Shown piece after piece: positions 23,701 through 36,100 of a DNA stretch of 64,000 nt. Position 1 is the stretch's first letter; the number at the start of each line of letters is the position of its first letter. The stretch lies in the NCBI GenBank assembly GCA_036583965.1, contig JAZBQD010000030.1, positions 109,566,162-109,630,161 on the forward strand, in the 5' to 3' direction. A model generated the notes under the pieces. The model was not told the DNA's origin. It searched no databases and saw only the letters and a program-made list of their open reading frames with translations. This DNA comes from Prunella strophiata (lineage: Eukaryota; Chordata; Aves; Passeriformes; Prunellidae). A program made the translations under genes and the position numbers.

Positions 23701-25814
23701 AATACAGCAAGAGTGGCTGGATCTGCAGTAGTGCTCAGAAATGAGCACATCAGGCTTGACAAAACTCACACAGGATAGCACAGACCACAGCTCTGACACC
23801 ATAAACCAAGTTGTAGGATTTTTTTGCTCTTGGATCTCATGGTATCCCTGCCATGAAATGGCAGAACCTTTCCTATAATTAGCCTTAGTCCTTGCATCAC
23901 TGAGGGACTGCAGATGGCTTTGCTGGGACTGTGCTGAACCTGCCCCAGGTACCTCTGCTCAATGCCTGGCTTACACAATTCACAGGCCCAGAGAGGAGCC
24001 CGGTTACACCCCCAAATACTATTATAGCTGCAAATGAGCTGGTTGGAATGTTAAATACATTTCAAGAGGTGGGTGTGCTCCCTGAACATTTCTAGGCTGA
24101 GCAGAGCCCTCCCCCTACCTGATTAAAGCAGGTCCCTCCCAACTGAAATGGTTTAATTGGTGTCTTGCTTATGCTGGGAGAAAGGCAACCATACATGGAG
24201 CAAATTACACTTCCAACACCTCCCAATGCTTGCTGCTATTCCCTAGGAAAATCCAGAAGCCTTGTGGCAAATACCATCAACACCTTTACAGAAAAAGTAC
24301 AAATCCTCCCCTCTTGAGTGTCTGAGATCCTGAGCCCTCGGGCAGCCACCCACTGCAGGGTACTCTGAAAAAAGGGGGGAATTGATTTCAGAGAGAAACA
24401 AAAGCTAATTGATTGGCCCAAAAGCTTTATCATTTAAAGGATCAGGCTGACAAAAGCAGTAGCAAAAATCAGCTTCACATCCCTTCCTTTCTCACAGTCA
24501 AGCTGAATTTTTGTTCCCATTCCTGCTGGTATGCTCAGGTCATTAGGCCTCAGTAACAGATACACATTTCTTGCCAAGCCTCTCCCACTGCCAGGACTTA
24601 CACATCTCTTGGACAGCAATGCTGCTGGCTGTCATCTCTTCCTTTGCAATTGAACACACTGCTTCAATTTTTGCTACTATGGCTGCACCATAAAAGGTCT
24701 TCCACTGTTGCTCAAGTGGTTCAAAAGCCATCATGAAAACTCATTAATTCTTCATTTCTCTGCATCTGCCCTCACCCTGGGATAAGAGTCCTAACCACAT
24801 AAGATATTAGCTAAATATATAAAGTCTTTTGGTTTCCATCTGAACTGGAGAAGGATTAAAGTTTATCAACAGGAAGTAGAGAAGATGAGCATGAAAAGAT
24901 ATAGCTGGTCTGTACTGCCTTACCCAAACAACCTTGCTGTCTTCTGCTCAGAATGACAAATGGAGTTTGCATTTTCCTTCTGAGGAGAGCTTGGTTAAAA
25001 CTGTCTGTATTATTTGGTTAATCTGATAACAAAATGGGGGCAGGGCAAAGTTTATTATTACTAATAAACTCACATTTATTAGAAATACCAAGTACAATCA
25101 CCAATATGTAATGAACAGCCAAAAAAAAACCTCACTTTTTTTGAGAACTCTACCAGAAGGTTTCAAAGCCATTTGGATAACAAACACAAGCAGAGGGGAA
25201 ATATACAACTAGAAAAATCAATATTGCAAGGTTACAACATGCTATCATAGCACCAAATGAAAATACACAGGTCCCTTGACCAGTCTGCACCAGTACTTAG
25301 ATGAATGCAAATTTATATTCCAGATACATTAAATTAAAATATAGAAACCATTCATTCTTCCATCAATTCACTTATAGTTGATGAAAACAGTCTGGCTCTG
25401 ACTTTGGAAAGCATCTGATTCCCAGTGTTTGAATTATCAGATGTGTGGGCAGCTGTGTTTGGTAAAAAAAGGGAGTTGTGTTCTGTGGAGAAGCAGGCTG
25501 TATTTTGCTTCAGTTGGAAACCTCTTAGCAAATATGCAGGATATAGAAACTAGAGGGGAGAAAGCACATTTATACACCCTAAAAGCAGCATGACAAAGGC
25601 ACTGGTCATGTGAACATCTCCAAACGCTGAAGTGAGGAGCCCCAGGGACTGAAAACCAACAAGATATTAGGCAATGGCCTGTAGTAAGTGAGCCAGCTGA
25701 AGGATTTGTGTTGGCTGGGTAACTTGTCTCAACAAAGTTTTGTTCTGTGCTTGCTTCATTGCAATGTGTAGGAAGAAAAAAAAAAAAACAAACCCAAAAG
25801 CATACCAAGAGGCC
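20038..25814. other. Intergenic DNA with a long poly-A tract
   Basis: About 5.8 kb has no exon I can support. A pure A-run spans 20695-20735. The remainder is mixed AT-rich sequence with open frames of up to about 126 codons that show no domain, signal peptide or splice context. Confidence 0.55.
20695..20735. repeat. Poly-A homopolymer, 41 bases
   Basis: An uninterrupted A-run preceded by CACTGTAC and followed by GATCACC. No duplicated flank that would mark a retroposed insertion was seen. Confidence 0.95.
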
Positions 25815-26632
25815 TGCATGGATGAAGAAGGAGATCCTGGCCAAACTCAGGCACAAAAGAAAGCATAGAGAGGGTGGAGCAGGGGTGGATAACATGGAAG
25901 GAACACAGACACTGTCTGAGCATGCAGAAACATGATTAAAAAAGCCAAAATCCACCTGGAATTAGATCCATTGCAAGGTTTTGATGGGATGCACCAATGA
26001 GTGTTGAGGGAGCTGGCAGATATCATTGCAAGGCAATTCTGGATAATCCTTGATGGATGATGGCAATTGTGAGCAGTGCCAGAGAAGGAGAGGAGAACAA
26101 ACATCACCCCTGTCCTCAAGAAGAGAAAGAAAAAGGATCCATGTTGGACACAATTCAGCATTGTATCCTTGTGGCAAGAAGGTTAAAGGCATCCTGAGCT
26201 GCACTAGGCAAAATATTGCCTGCAAGTTGAGGGAGGTGATCCCTTCCCTCTCCTCAGCACTAATGAGGCCACTTCTGGAGTTCTGGGCTCCCCCATGCCA
26301 CAAATATGTCAATCTAAAGGGGAGAGAGGGAAGGGCCACAAGGATGATGAAGAGACTGGAGTATGTGTTGTGTGAGGAAAGGCTGAGAGAGCTGGGGCTG
26401 GGCTGCCTGGGGCAGAGAAGGCTCAGGAGGGATTTCATCAGTGAATGGAAATACTTCCAGGGGGGGTGCAAAGAGGACAGAGCCAGATTCTCCTCAGTAG
26501 TGCCCAGAGGAGCATGGGCACAGACAGGAGGCTCTGTCTGAAGATCAAGTAGGTGGCCTGGCTTGAGAAGGGGAGCAGAACCAGATCATTTCCAGAGGTC
26601 CCTTCCAAGCTTAATGACTCTGTGATTGTGGA
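25815..26632 (+). mobile_element. CR1 LINE, longer copy with ORF2 fragments
   Basis: The 5' part (about 25.8-26.0 kb) resembles internal CR1 ORF2 sequence: CCTGGCCAAACTCAGGCACA, GAGGGTGGAGCAGGGGTGGA and AGCATGCAGAAACATGATTA. The 3' part is the usual CR1 tail: AAGGATGATGAAGAGACTGG, GGCTGAGAGAGCTGGGGCTG, GGTCCCTTCCAAGCTTAATG and ACTCTGTGATTGTGG. The two parts lie closer together than in a full element, which suggests internal deletion. No intact reading frame remains. Confidence 0.8.
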
Positions 26633-28116
26633 AAAGTTATGACTGGATTTTGAAAGCTTGCAGCCATAACAGCACTCTCCTCCAGGTCACTCAACCCCTG
26701 CTAAGTTTAATAGGACGATGTTGAAAGAACAAGAAGAGTAGAAAGAAAAAAATATTTATTTCAGTCTTTTCTTTCTGTCAAGATAAACAATTATAAGCCA
26801 GTATTGCACTGCTTCCAGGTCCTAATTTTCTTAAGTTTGACTACACTCAGTGCAGCACAGTGGAACACTGAGCAACCACTGCACCTCCCTTCTGTCACCT
26901 GAGCCATTGGTGAGCCTGGAAAAAAAAAATCATCCCCAACAAAAACAGCTCCAAACCAAAGCTCAACCACACACTGGAAAGGTTTATCCTGGTGAGCAGT
27001 GACCACAGATCAGTATGACTCCTTTGTATTTATCACTGAAAATCAAATTGAGTGAAAACTGTATGGCCATGCCCACCAGACCCACAGCCTTCACTCCAGA
27101 CCATTAAATTACCACAGGTGTTTGTGGCTCCTGTATTTTTGTAGGCTGAGAGGTTTTGAAAGAATACATTAGTGATCCTCCTCCTGCAAGATGGGAGGAC
27201 AGCAATGATGTGAGAAAAGAATGGAAGGCACAGAGGGTATCTAAGCACAAAGCTGGAACACAGTAGCCTTTCCATCCTCATGGGTTTTTTTGCTAGGTTG
27301 TACTTAATTACCAAGGCAGGGCACTTGGAAGACAAAACACAAGAAAAACTTGTGCCTAAAGACATAGGACTTTAAAGAGATGTAGTGGAAAAGGCTGTTG
27401 AAATCACTGGACACACAGGGGAGTTACTACAGCTGCTAGTTTAAATTTAGGTTTGTTCAAAGCACATAAAGAAAAAATTGGCCTATGAAGCATTAAGGTC
27501 ACATCCTTAAACTTTGTTATGGAGTGATTTTCTTTTATCTGGAGCAGGGCATAGCACCTCTGAGTCAAATTCCAGCAACTTGGACAATACTTCTGCTGTT
27601 GTGAGAGGAGCTCTCAGAGTAGGATCAGGATCTTCCAGAAGAGTAGCTCTCAGAAGAGCATGAGGGGAAAAAAACCACCAATATGACTTTCTCTTGACAT
27701 TAGTGTAGCCACAGATGGTTTTGGTACTTCATCAGGAATTGTAGTCTTGGAAGCTTTCCACTTCTGTGTTTCAGTGTTAGAGAGAAAATAACTTCTACAA
27801 ACTCAGAAGTTTATTCTTCTGCTCTGTCTTCCACTCTCTAAATATGAGTTGCATCAGGCATTCAAATCTTTCCAAAAGTGAAGTGCCTCAGGAAATATTC
27901 TGGATTATCACTGCCATAGGAGAGAATGAGCAACTCCATTACAGCCCTATTTGAGTGAGAAACTGCATATTGCTGAAATACTACCATTAAGCTGACTGAT
28001 TTACCAAATCTTACTTTTAAAGCAATTAAAAAGAGTGTGGGTGGCTTTGTTTGTTTTCTAGTATAATGAAAGAATTTTCTAGAACTTTTTCAATTATTTA
28101 ACTTCTAGCTTAATTA

Positions 28117-28202
28117 AAAAAAAAAAAACAACAACCAAAACAAACAACAAACAAAAAAAAAAAACAATAGCAAAAACTAAACAGAAAAGAAAAAACAAAC
28201 AA
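28117..28202. repeat. A-rich low-complexity tract
   Basis: The tract consists of A-runs broken by single C bases (AACAACAACC, CAAACAACAAAC), typical of simple-sequence decay. Confidence 0.9.
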
Positions 28203-29361
28203 GCTTACTCTAAAGTTTAAGGGGTTTTTTTTTTTGTATGAGTGTTACATATTAATACTTAAATTCTTCCAGCATGATTAAATAGCAAGCTCAAGCAAGC
28301 TTAATCCAAGCAGAGGAGGAGCTGAGATGAATGAGAACAGTGGTTGTATTACTATTATTTATTTTTAGGAGTAATTATTATTTAATACTTTTTAATAATA
28401 ATTCAATGAATTGGTATGCCTTTTGTGGCATATTTATACACTGTAAAGTTCAACACTAATAGTGCATTAAGAAATGTGTGCATACATCTGTAAAGTAAAC
28501 AAAGGGAGATGTCAGAAGGATTCAATTCAATGCAAGTGAGACTACCCAGAAACTAGCAGTTTGAATAAGTGTTGAACAGAATCCATCAAATATTTTCCAC
28601 AACTGCTGAATTGTGCAACTATGTGCAAAAAAACCCCACCCCAGTGAAGAAATTCCCTTGGCAGAAAATGCCCATTGAAAGAAAAACATAAATTTATTTA
28701 TGAAATGAAACAGCAGACCATGCCAGACCCCAGCTCAGCAAGATGCAAGAGCTCTCAAGGAGAAAAAGAAAGGCTTCTGCCATGGCTGGCTGAAAACCTA
28801 AGGGGTAAATATTGCTCAGTACCTGCACATCGAAATCAGAGAGCCAGGGGAAAAGCAGTGCTTGATTGCAGAGCAAATAAAAGAAACAGCTTGGCACTGT
28901 AGTGTTTGGAAAGGCATGATTAGAAACTGCAAAGGGTAGCCTCTGTGCTCAGCTGTACAGGAAACCAAATACATTAACATCAGTCAAAACTAATTTTAGG
29001 ATAAAAGTTTTTTAATGATTTTTTTTTTTCCTCAATAGAAAAAACCAAGCAAAGTCTCAAGTGCCTGCTTAAGCTGAGAGAAAAGAGTTGTTTCAGAAAC
29101 ACTGGCAAAATCCTTGTTCTGAACATTTTCAAGTAGCACATTGATGCAAATAAATGTTAAACTATAAGACAAAAGGTAGACAGTCCTCCTAGAAGGAACT
29201 GCAATACCTGAAGGCTGCATTATCATAAATAGCTAAATTCTGGGAAAAGATCAAAGGTGGATCCTGAGCTTTTTCTATTGGTAAAGTGGGAGGTTGCAGA
29301 ATTTACGTCAGCTGCACACACATTTGAAGAGAGCTGACAACATTTCCATTTTTTTCCTCAG

Positions 29362-29508
29362 CTTGGCTGGAGAAACAGCCCCTGCTTTCTTTGAGTCTGC
29401 TCACATCCTGCCCTGCTCCAGCACTTCCTCATTCACAGCAGAAGCTCCTTGCAGCAGCACATTTGGATCCCAGCACGTGCAGAGGGAACACGGGGAGACT
29501 CCACAGAG
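29362..29508 (+). other. Orphan exon-like segment with strong splice sites
   Basis: A 147-base segment is bounded by a strong acceptor (TTTTTTTCCTCAG at 29361) and a strong donor (CAGAG|GTAAGC at 29508-29513). It contains no ATG, is richer in GC than its surroundings and carries a CACGTG E-box. An ATG-free internal exon of this kind would suit a 5' UTR exon of the downstream B7 gene, whose start-codon exon has an acceptor and so needs an upstream non-coding exon. It could equally be a lncRNA exon or chance. The link is inference only. Confidence 0.25.
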
Positions 29509-31160
29509 GTAAGCAAGAGATCAAGTTTTCTATCTTGGACAAAAAAAGTGCTAAAATTGCAGTAATTTGGGCTATGGGGTTTGGCTAAGGTCTTTTACAC
29601 TTGCTTCAGATGGTGTTTCCATGGGGAAAAAAAAATGAAAAAGAAACAGTATGGATTTGGCTTGGGGGTTGGTTTTTTTTCTTCGTCATAAGCAACAGTT
29701 TGCCAGAGAGGAAAAACTCCAGACTGAGGGGGTTCCCAGTTGTGTAACTGCTCTCCCCTGTGCTGGCTCCCAGCTGGGGTGGGCTTAGACTGCAAAATGG
29801 AAAGTGAGACCACCACTGAAACAAAATTTCCAACTAATTTTCTCACTGAGCACTGCTTTGCCTTAATTTCTGCTCTCACCTTTTTGCTTTTCCTTAGTCA
29901 TTAAAGTGACACAGCTGACAGAAGTGACTGAACAGGGAGTCTCAGGTTAGTGAAATTCAGAGGACAAGCACTAAGGCTGAAAACAATCACACTTGCTGCC
30001 TCAAAATGTCACCTGAGCAAGAGCAGAGGCTCAAGACATTCAGCATTCAGGCAGAAAGGGAGCTCTGGGTAACTTCTCAATGGTCTCTGTTCACAAACTG
30101 GCAGAGAGTAACAGCAGCTAAAAAGGAAGGCAAGAGATCCCAGGGTCCAGCAGGGTCCAGGATGCAGGAAGTGAAGTGTAAGTGTGACAAGACTAGAAAG
30201 AACAAACAACTGCACAGAAGGGTTTTTCCCAAACTGAGTCATTGTGGTTTCTACTACAAGTGGTGGTGGAGTTTGGGAAGAACAAATAAATTCTGTTGCA
30301 CAAATAGGCTCCAGACAAACTTGGTGCCTTGGTTTTGACAGATTTATATTAGATTAATCAAAAAACAAACCACAAAAACTACACAGCAATAGATGTACAT
30401 GCCAGTCCCTATAACAGGGTATTTAAAACAACTTTACTATCTTAAAATCTAATTTTATTCTTGGCAGCTCGTTGCTGCCTTTAGAGGGGACTGTACCCAC
30501 CAAATTAATTAAGAGGAAGGTAGGAGAAAGACACCTGGGAAAAGTACAGAGCAACAGATGCCACAAAGACCAATTTCTCACACCTCCTCAATGTGAACCT
30601 GGAACTCAGACCCCCTCAAGAGCCAGCTCATGCTAGATAATTTTGCCTTTTTGAAAGATAAATAGAAATGTTTCACCAGTTGACTAAAAGTGAATCCTGA
30701 GGAAGAAGTGAAATGACAGAGCTACAGATTTCAGTTCTCATTAAATCAAAAAACTTGCCATTTTTTGGAGTTTATCTTGGTAAAACAAGTGTAAGTAGTG
30801 CAAAGGTGAAAATCAGCACAGATTTTTCATTCCAGAGAAATTATTTATCTATTTCTGGAAAGGGAAAGAAAATGTCAGAAAATTTTCAGCTCTAAGTGCT
30901 CTTCTTGTAATACAGACCAGGTTATTGGAATATTTGGCAAGATGAAAAGATCCTGATAGGCTTTCCCCAGTTGGGAAAGCCCTAAAAATGATTGCATGGG
31001 TATATACTACACTCAGGAGACTCATCTTTTAGTAGAAAAAGTCACCAGTTCTGCACATTTTTTCTCCAGAGAAGCCACTCAGTGGTTGGTGGGAGGTGAG
31101 GGATGGATGGGAAAAGAACATTTTACCCTACAAAAGAAAAAACATCTATATTCTTTAAGG

Positions 31161-31199
<39 letters not shown>
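31161..31199. repeat. Poly-A homopolymer, 39 bases
   Basis: An uninterrupted A-run lies between TTCTTTAAGG and CACACCAC. A + strand CR1 copy begins about 80 bases downstream. Confidence 0.95.
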
Positions 31200-31200
<1 letters not shown>

Positions 31201-31279
31201 ACACCACAAAAGCCAACACACTGGTGCAGTCAACTCTTTAGGGGGCTTCTTGGATTTTCCCACCACAAAAACAGTCAGA

Positions 31280-31668
31280 GCTGGAACCCCTCTCCTCTGA
31301 ACACAGGCTGAGAGAGTTGAGGTTGTTCAGCCTGGAGAGGACTCTGGAGATCTCAGAGGGACCTTTCAGGGGCTGGTAAGAAAGAGACTTTTTACCAGGG
31401 CCTGTAGTGACAGGACAAAGGACAATGATTTTAAACTGAAAAAGGGTAGATGTAGGTTGCACATAAGGAAAAAATTCTTTACTGTGAGAGTGGTGAGGCA
31501 CCAAAATGGGTTTCCTAGAGAAGTTGTGGATGTCCCATCCTTGGAAGCATCCAGGCCAGGTTGGATGTCTCTGAGCAACCTGGTCTAGCAGATGTCCTTG
31601 CCCATGGCAGGGGGGATTGGAACAAAATTATCTTTCAGGGTCACTTCCAAATCATTCTATGCTTTTAT
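31280..31668 (+). mobile_element. CR1 LINE 3' end (relatively well preserved)
   Basis: Clear CR1 tail: GAGAGAGTTGAGGTTGTTCA, GCCTGGAGAGG, ACAGGACAAAGGACAATGAT, TTAAACTGAAAAAGGGTAGA, AATTCTTTACTGTGAGAGTG, GTTGTGGATGTCCCATCC, TGCCCATGGCAGGGGGG and an end at CATTCTATG. This is the least diverged CR1 copy in the window. Confidence 0.92.
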
Positions 31669-32994
31669 GATGAAGTACTTAAGAATCCTTTGAAAGAGTT
31701 ATGCTGGTTTGTCTTTCACACCCTTCTCACTTTCCCTTTCTGAACTGTGTTACAGCCTTCCCTCCCTCTCAGGACAAAGCAACTGCCTCCTATGGAAGCT
31801 GAACATTCCCACACAGCCACCAAAGGTGACAGTCCAGGTGCTGGGACATGTCCATGACTGAGCTTTGGTTTAACAGGTGAGAGAAATAAGGGGAAGAGAG
31901 GAAAATGCATATAAACTGTCCTCTGAGGAATGAGATACTTTTCTGCTACAGTCCATTAAATATTTACAGACACATACTGAATGTGAACATACTTCACTGA
32001 GTGTAGCTCATTGAGCACTGATAATTTTCAGGGGCATTTGGGGATGTGTATGCATTGTGAATGTACCTGCAGTCATTTTTCAAAGCAGCCTGAGCCTCAG
32101 AGACTTCCATTCATTGATTTCAGTCCACATCTGCTGACATGTTTTTAAAACAGCACCTCAACACCTCGAGGCAAACCCTAGTCCCAGAGCAAGGTGTGGT
32201 GCAGAGGTGCCTGTGCTAACAGGAGCTGGAGAATGCTGCTAAGTGCAGCACTGCATGGGCATGAATTCCATGTGCTGAAAGGGAGTTGTTAATTGCATCA
32301 CTCCAATACCCAAAGTTTCCCTTCAAATTCAGTTCTGTTTAGTTAAAAAAAACACTGGTGAGTGGTGCAATCCAGCTTTTGCTTGGTATAGTTGAAGAAT
32401 GCAACTTTATTGCAGAATGGGAAGGATGGAGAAAACAGGCAAATTATTCATCTAGATAACTATGATGGATTATAATCCATAGGGTTCTAATTTTTAAAAT
32501 TATTTCTACAACTTAGTTTTGCATGTATTTTCCTCTCACACCACTTTGTGTATATATTACCATGCCATTTTCCATATTATTTTATTCCACTTACAATTTC
32601 TTTGCAAGGCTGCTGAAAAGAGAAGGCTAAATGAGACAAAGGAGACTGCTGGTTGCTTTTGGGGTTTTTTTGCCTCCCATCAGTTTATAAATATAGTTAA
32701 CTAGCTGTACAATCCAAACATTTCTCAACTAAGTGCATTTAAGTGTAATCTCCAGCTCTGGCTTCTCTAACATCTGAGCACCACATGTTCTGCACTGGCA
32801 CGTGCTTAAGTTCTGAACTAGAATTTTTTTGTAACAGCAAAATTCCTTTCAGCTCCTTTATCAATAGTCTTGCCAGGCCAATGATTGCTGTCACCACAGA
32901 GAGAGATCAGAGCTAGAGCCAAGCAGATCCTTCCCAACTCCAAAGAAGACTGATTTATTTTGACATCAGGAAAAGGAAGAGCATACTGAATTCC

Positions 32995-33138
32995 CTATAC
33001 CACCTCTTTGAGGCTAGACCAGCTTAAACTTGGTTGTTCTTCTTGCCCAAATGCAATTTATTATCCATATACCACCTCTTTGAGGTAGACCAGCTTAAAC
33101 TTGGTTGTTCTTCTTTCCCAAATGCAATTTATTATCCA
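32995..33138. repeat. Tandem duplication of about 72 bp
   Basis: Two adjacent copies share CTATACCACCTCTTTGAGG / CATATACCACCTCTTTGAGG, GACCAGCTTAAACTTGGTTG, TTCTTCTT(G/T)CCCAAATGC and AATTTATTATCCA. They differ at only a few positions, which suggests a fairly recent event. Confidence 0.92.
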
Positions 33139-36100
33139 GAGGATGACATTTTCTTTGAATAGCAACAGCAATGATGAAGGGAAAAGAGGAGATGTCCAGA
33201 AGCATTTGAGAAACCCACAAGGTGAGAAGAAATAGAGACAGGAGTGTGTCCACTTTTCCAGCTCTACCACAGATCCAGCAAGGGCCATTCCATGGTTAAT
33301 TCACTCCCATACATTCCTCACTCAGTCACTCCTAGTGATGCTTCTGGAGGCTCAGGCTGCAAGCCAAGTTTTTCTGGTAGCTGCCAGAACTATAGGTAGC
33401 ACTGTACTCATACTTCTCAGAGATTTTTGAAAGCAAAGCATGACCCTGTATTAATCTAAAGGCCCACAGTGATAGGGTCTATAGAGTAGAGTCTATCAGA
33501 ACTTCTACTGTCTCCTGTAACAACATCAATATTCTTTTACAGAATTATTTGTTTGATTAAGATGAGGAAGGATTTTTTTCTTGACAAGAAAGTCTGCAAC
33601 CACATGTGAGGATGGGAGTGAAAGCTCCCTGGGGTCCCCATGTTGTGTTGCATCTCTTGTACTTTTTAAATCCTCTGCTGGGAAAGGGAGCAGGGGCATG
33701 AAATTAAAAGCCTTAGGGCTAAAAGGTTTTCCTGGAAAGGTCCCCTCCACAAGACAGCTATGCCAAGCTAGAGAGTCAGGGGTCAGAATTTAATTACATG
33801 GGTCCTAGGGATGAAATGAAAGTCCCTGTGCTGTAACACATTTTACTACCTCCTCCCCCATTTCTTCACTCACCACAGAGGAATGAAGCAGAGAAGAGTG
33901 TGTTGAGTGTTGTCATCCATGCAGTAAGTGTACTCTGGGGAAGCCTAATTCCATAAACATTGCTTGGGCCCACACTTGGGATCTATTAAAGCCAAGGAAA
34001 GCAGCAGTGCCTTGCTGAGGACAAGCTCCTTTTATTACACCAGGATAGAGCTGCATGAGTACCTGGATGAAACCTTCAGAGTCTCAAACCAAAAAGCAAA
34101 GCATCTAATTAAAGAGCCAGCAGGGTTGTATGGTAGGCCTGCCTAGGGGATCTCTGAATTTCCTCATGGGAAACTTCTGTCCTCAAAGATTATCCTCCAC
34201 ACAGTTAATTTCACCTTTTGAGAACCTCCCTGTGGCTACAGTTTTCATGGTGGTTATGGAATGAAGCCATTTTATTACAGGTGTTTTCCAAATGCTGCTT
34301 TCACTGAAGCTGAACAACTCAGCTTCAGATGCAGAGTGACCTGCAAAAGCAGAATCCAAGTCAGGGCAGCTTTGCATGGCTGGCAGAGTGTCCCTGCCTC
34401 AGCCCAGCTAAAGATGTGCCCCACACCTCAGAAGGGAGAGAAGGCTCTAACTTGGGATATCCTTGGTTAAAGTATAGTTTTATTAGCTTGATTCCTGTTT
34501 TCTCTTACTCTTCTGTGTTGAGAGATGCACAAACAAGTTCCCACTCAGAAATAGCTCTCATGTCAAGGGTAAATGGAAACTTCAGCTCCAATGTGCCTTG
34601 CACTTGCAGGCCATAAAATGCAGGGATTTTGGGACAAAGCAGCTGTAAGAGCTTAGGGAGGTAACACAAATCATGGCAAGGCCACCATTGACTCCCTGCC
34701 AGCAAGGGGTGGATCACAGACACCCCATGTCTTACTGTGGTTAGACCAGGGCAAGTATTTAATCTTGGGTGGCTCCAGAATGGGGGCTGCAAGGCCCAGA
34801 CCTTTTGCCATCCCTGAAAAACTGGATAGAAACAGGATTGCTTCAATTTCTGAAACCTGTGTTATGTTTCAGAACTGCTCTGAGGTGTTCACCATCCTTC
34901 AGTTGCCGATTCAACCTCTCAAATAACTATTTACAGCTTGAGTGATTATGAAAAGGCCAACATGTAGCACTCTTAGTTCAGTCCTCTAAATAAACAGTGC
35001 TAGAAGCACTGAGGTCAGCTTTGAGTTCCTCACAACCTGGGGCATTGAAAGACACAAACTTAACAAGGCTCTTCAAATCCCATCTGGTAGCAGGACAGGA
35101 ATGTAAGAGCTCTGAACCACAAATATGAGATCATGTTAACATCTAGAGAAGATTTCTGTGAGTGCTCTGAGGAAGTGCTTCAAAACTAGGTCATGTAAAC
35201 TTCACATACCTTGAGTGCTTCCTAATTTCTCCCTTGGGTTGAACCCAGAAGCTACTATGTTTTACAGCTGTCAGTTAAAGCACAGGACAAATCACACTAA
35301 ATAAATACTAGGTAACTTCCCACAAATGTGTCAGCAAGAGGGTGAAAAAAAAAAAACTTGTACCACAACATATTTTCACAAATGGACATTTATGTCTGCA
35401 GAAAAGGTAGCTGTAGTGTTTCATGTTTAATGCCATTCCATAGTGCTCTGAAGAGCCAAACACAATTCTTTGTTTGCCTGCATTATAATGTGCCTCAAGA
35501 TGGTTGGCAGCCTCCTGTAAAATATGCAAATTGCCATACCTAATCAATTAGCACTTGGTACTTTCCCATCTGAGGACATCACATCCCTTTTTCTTCGAGA
35601 GTCAGGGATGCAAGGAGGTTGCACACAAGTCCCACCCAACACTCCTCCCCACTGCCCCAGCTGAAGTTATGAGATGCAGTTTGGGTAAGAAGTAGGTAAT
35701 TGTCACATTCCTATCAAGGATCAATCAACTCAAGTTCCCACTGAATACATCAGCTCTTTTTACCAATAAGCAAAGACAATTTGGAGAAGGAGTCCTGCCT
35801 TTCCAAATCAAAGTTTCTGTGTGGTTTTTGCCTCAAGTTTAGTCATTTCTAAAGGCTCAAGTCTGGCCATCTCTTACCACAAATACTCAGAACTCAAGCT
35901 TTGGGCACATCGAAAAGATTGGTTTTCATGAAGAGCTGATGGCAAGAGAGGATGTGAATTCAGACAGTCCAGCTGTGGGAGCAGGGAAGACCCACTCAGT
36001 TGCTACATCTGTCTAGCACATTGCAATGACAAAAATCCTCCTGGCTACAGTTTTGTTAGACATCTCCCAGAAGTGCCTACTTCCCCAGAATCTGATGGCA

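Larger units (their letters stand above)
26633..31279. other. Intergenic DNA with A-rich low complexity and one exon-like segment
   Basis: The interval holds an A-rich, CAAA-interrupted stretch at about 28117-28202, an exon-like segment at 29362-29508 (listed separately) and a poly-A tract at 31161-31199. The open frames here have no recognisable product. No mobile element beyond simple sequence was identified. Confidence 0.5.

Noticed and set aside
25437..26471. Minus-strand open frames of 172, 104 and 169 codons
   Set aside because: They largely overlap the CR1 copy at 25.8-26.6 kb and show no recognisable domain.
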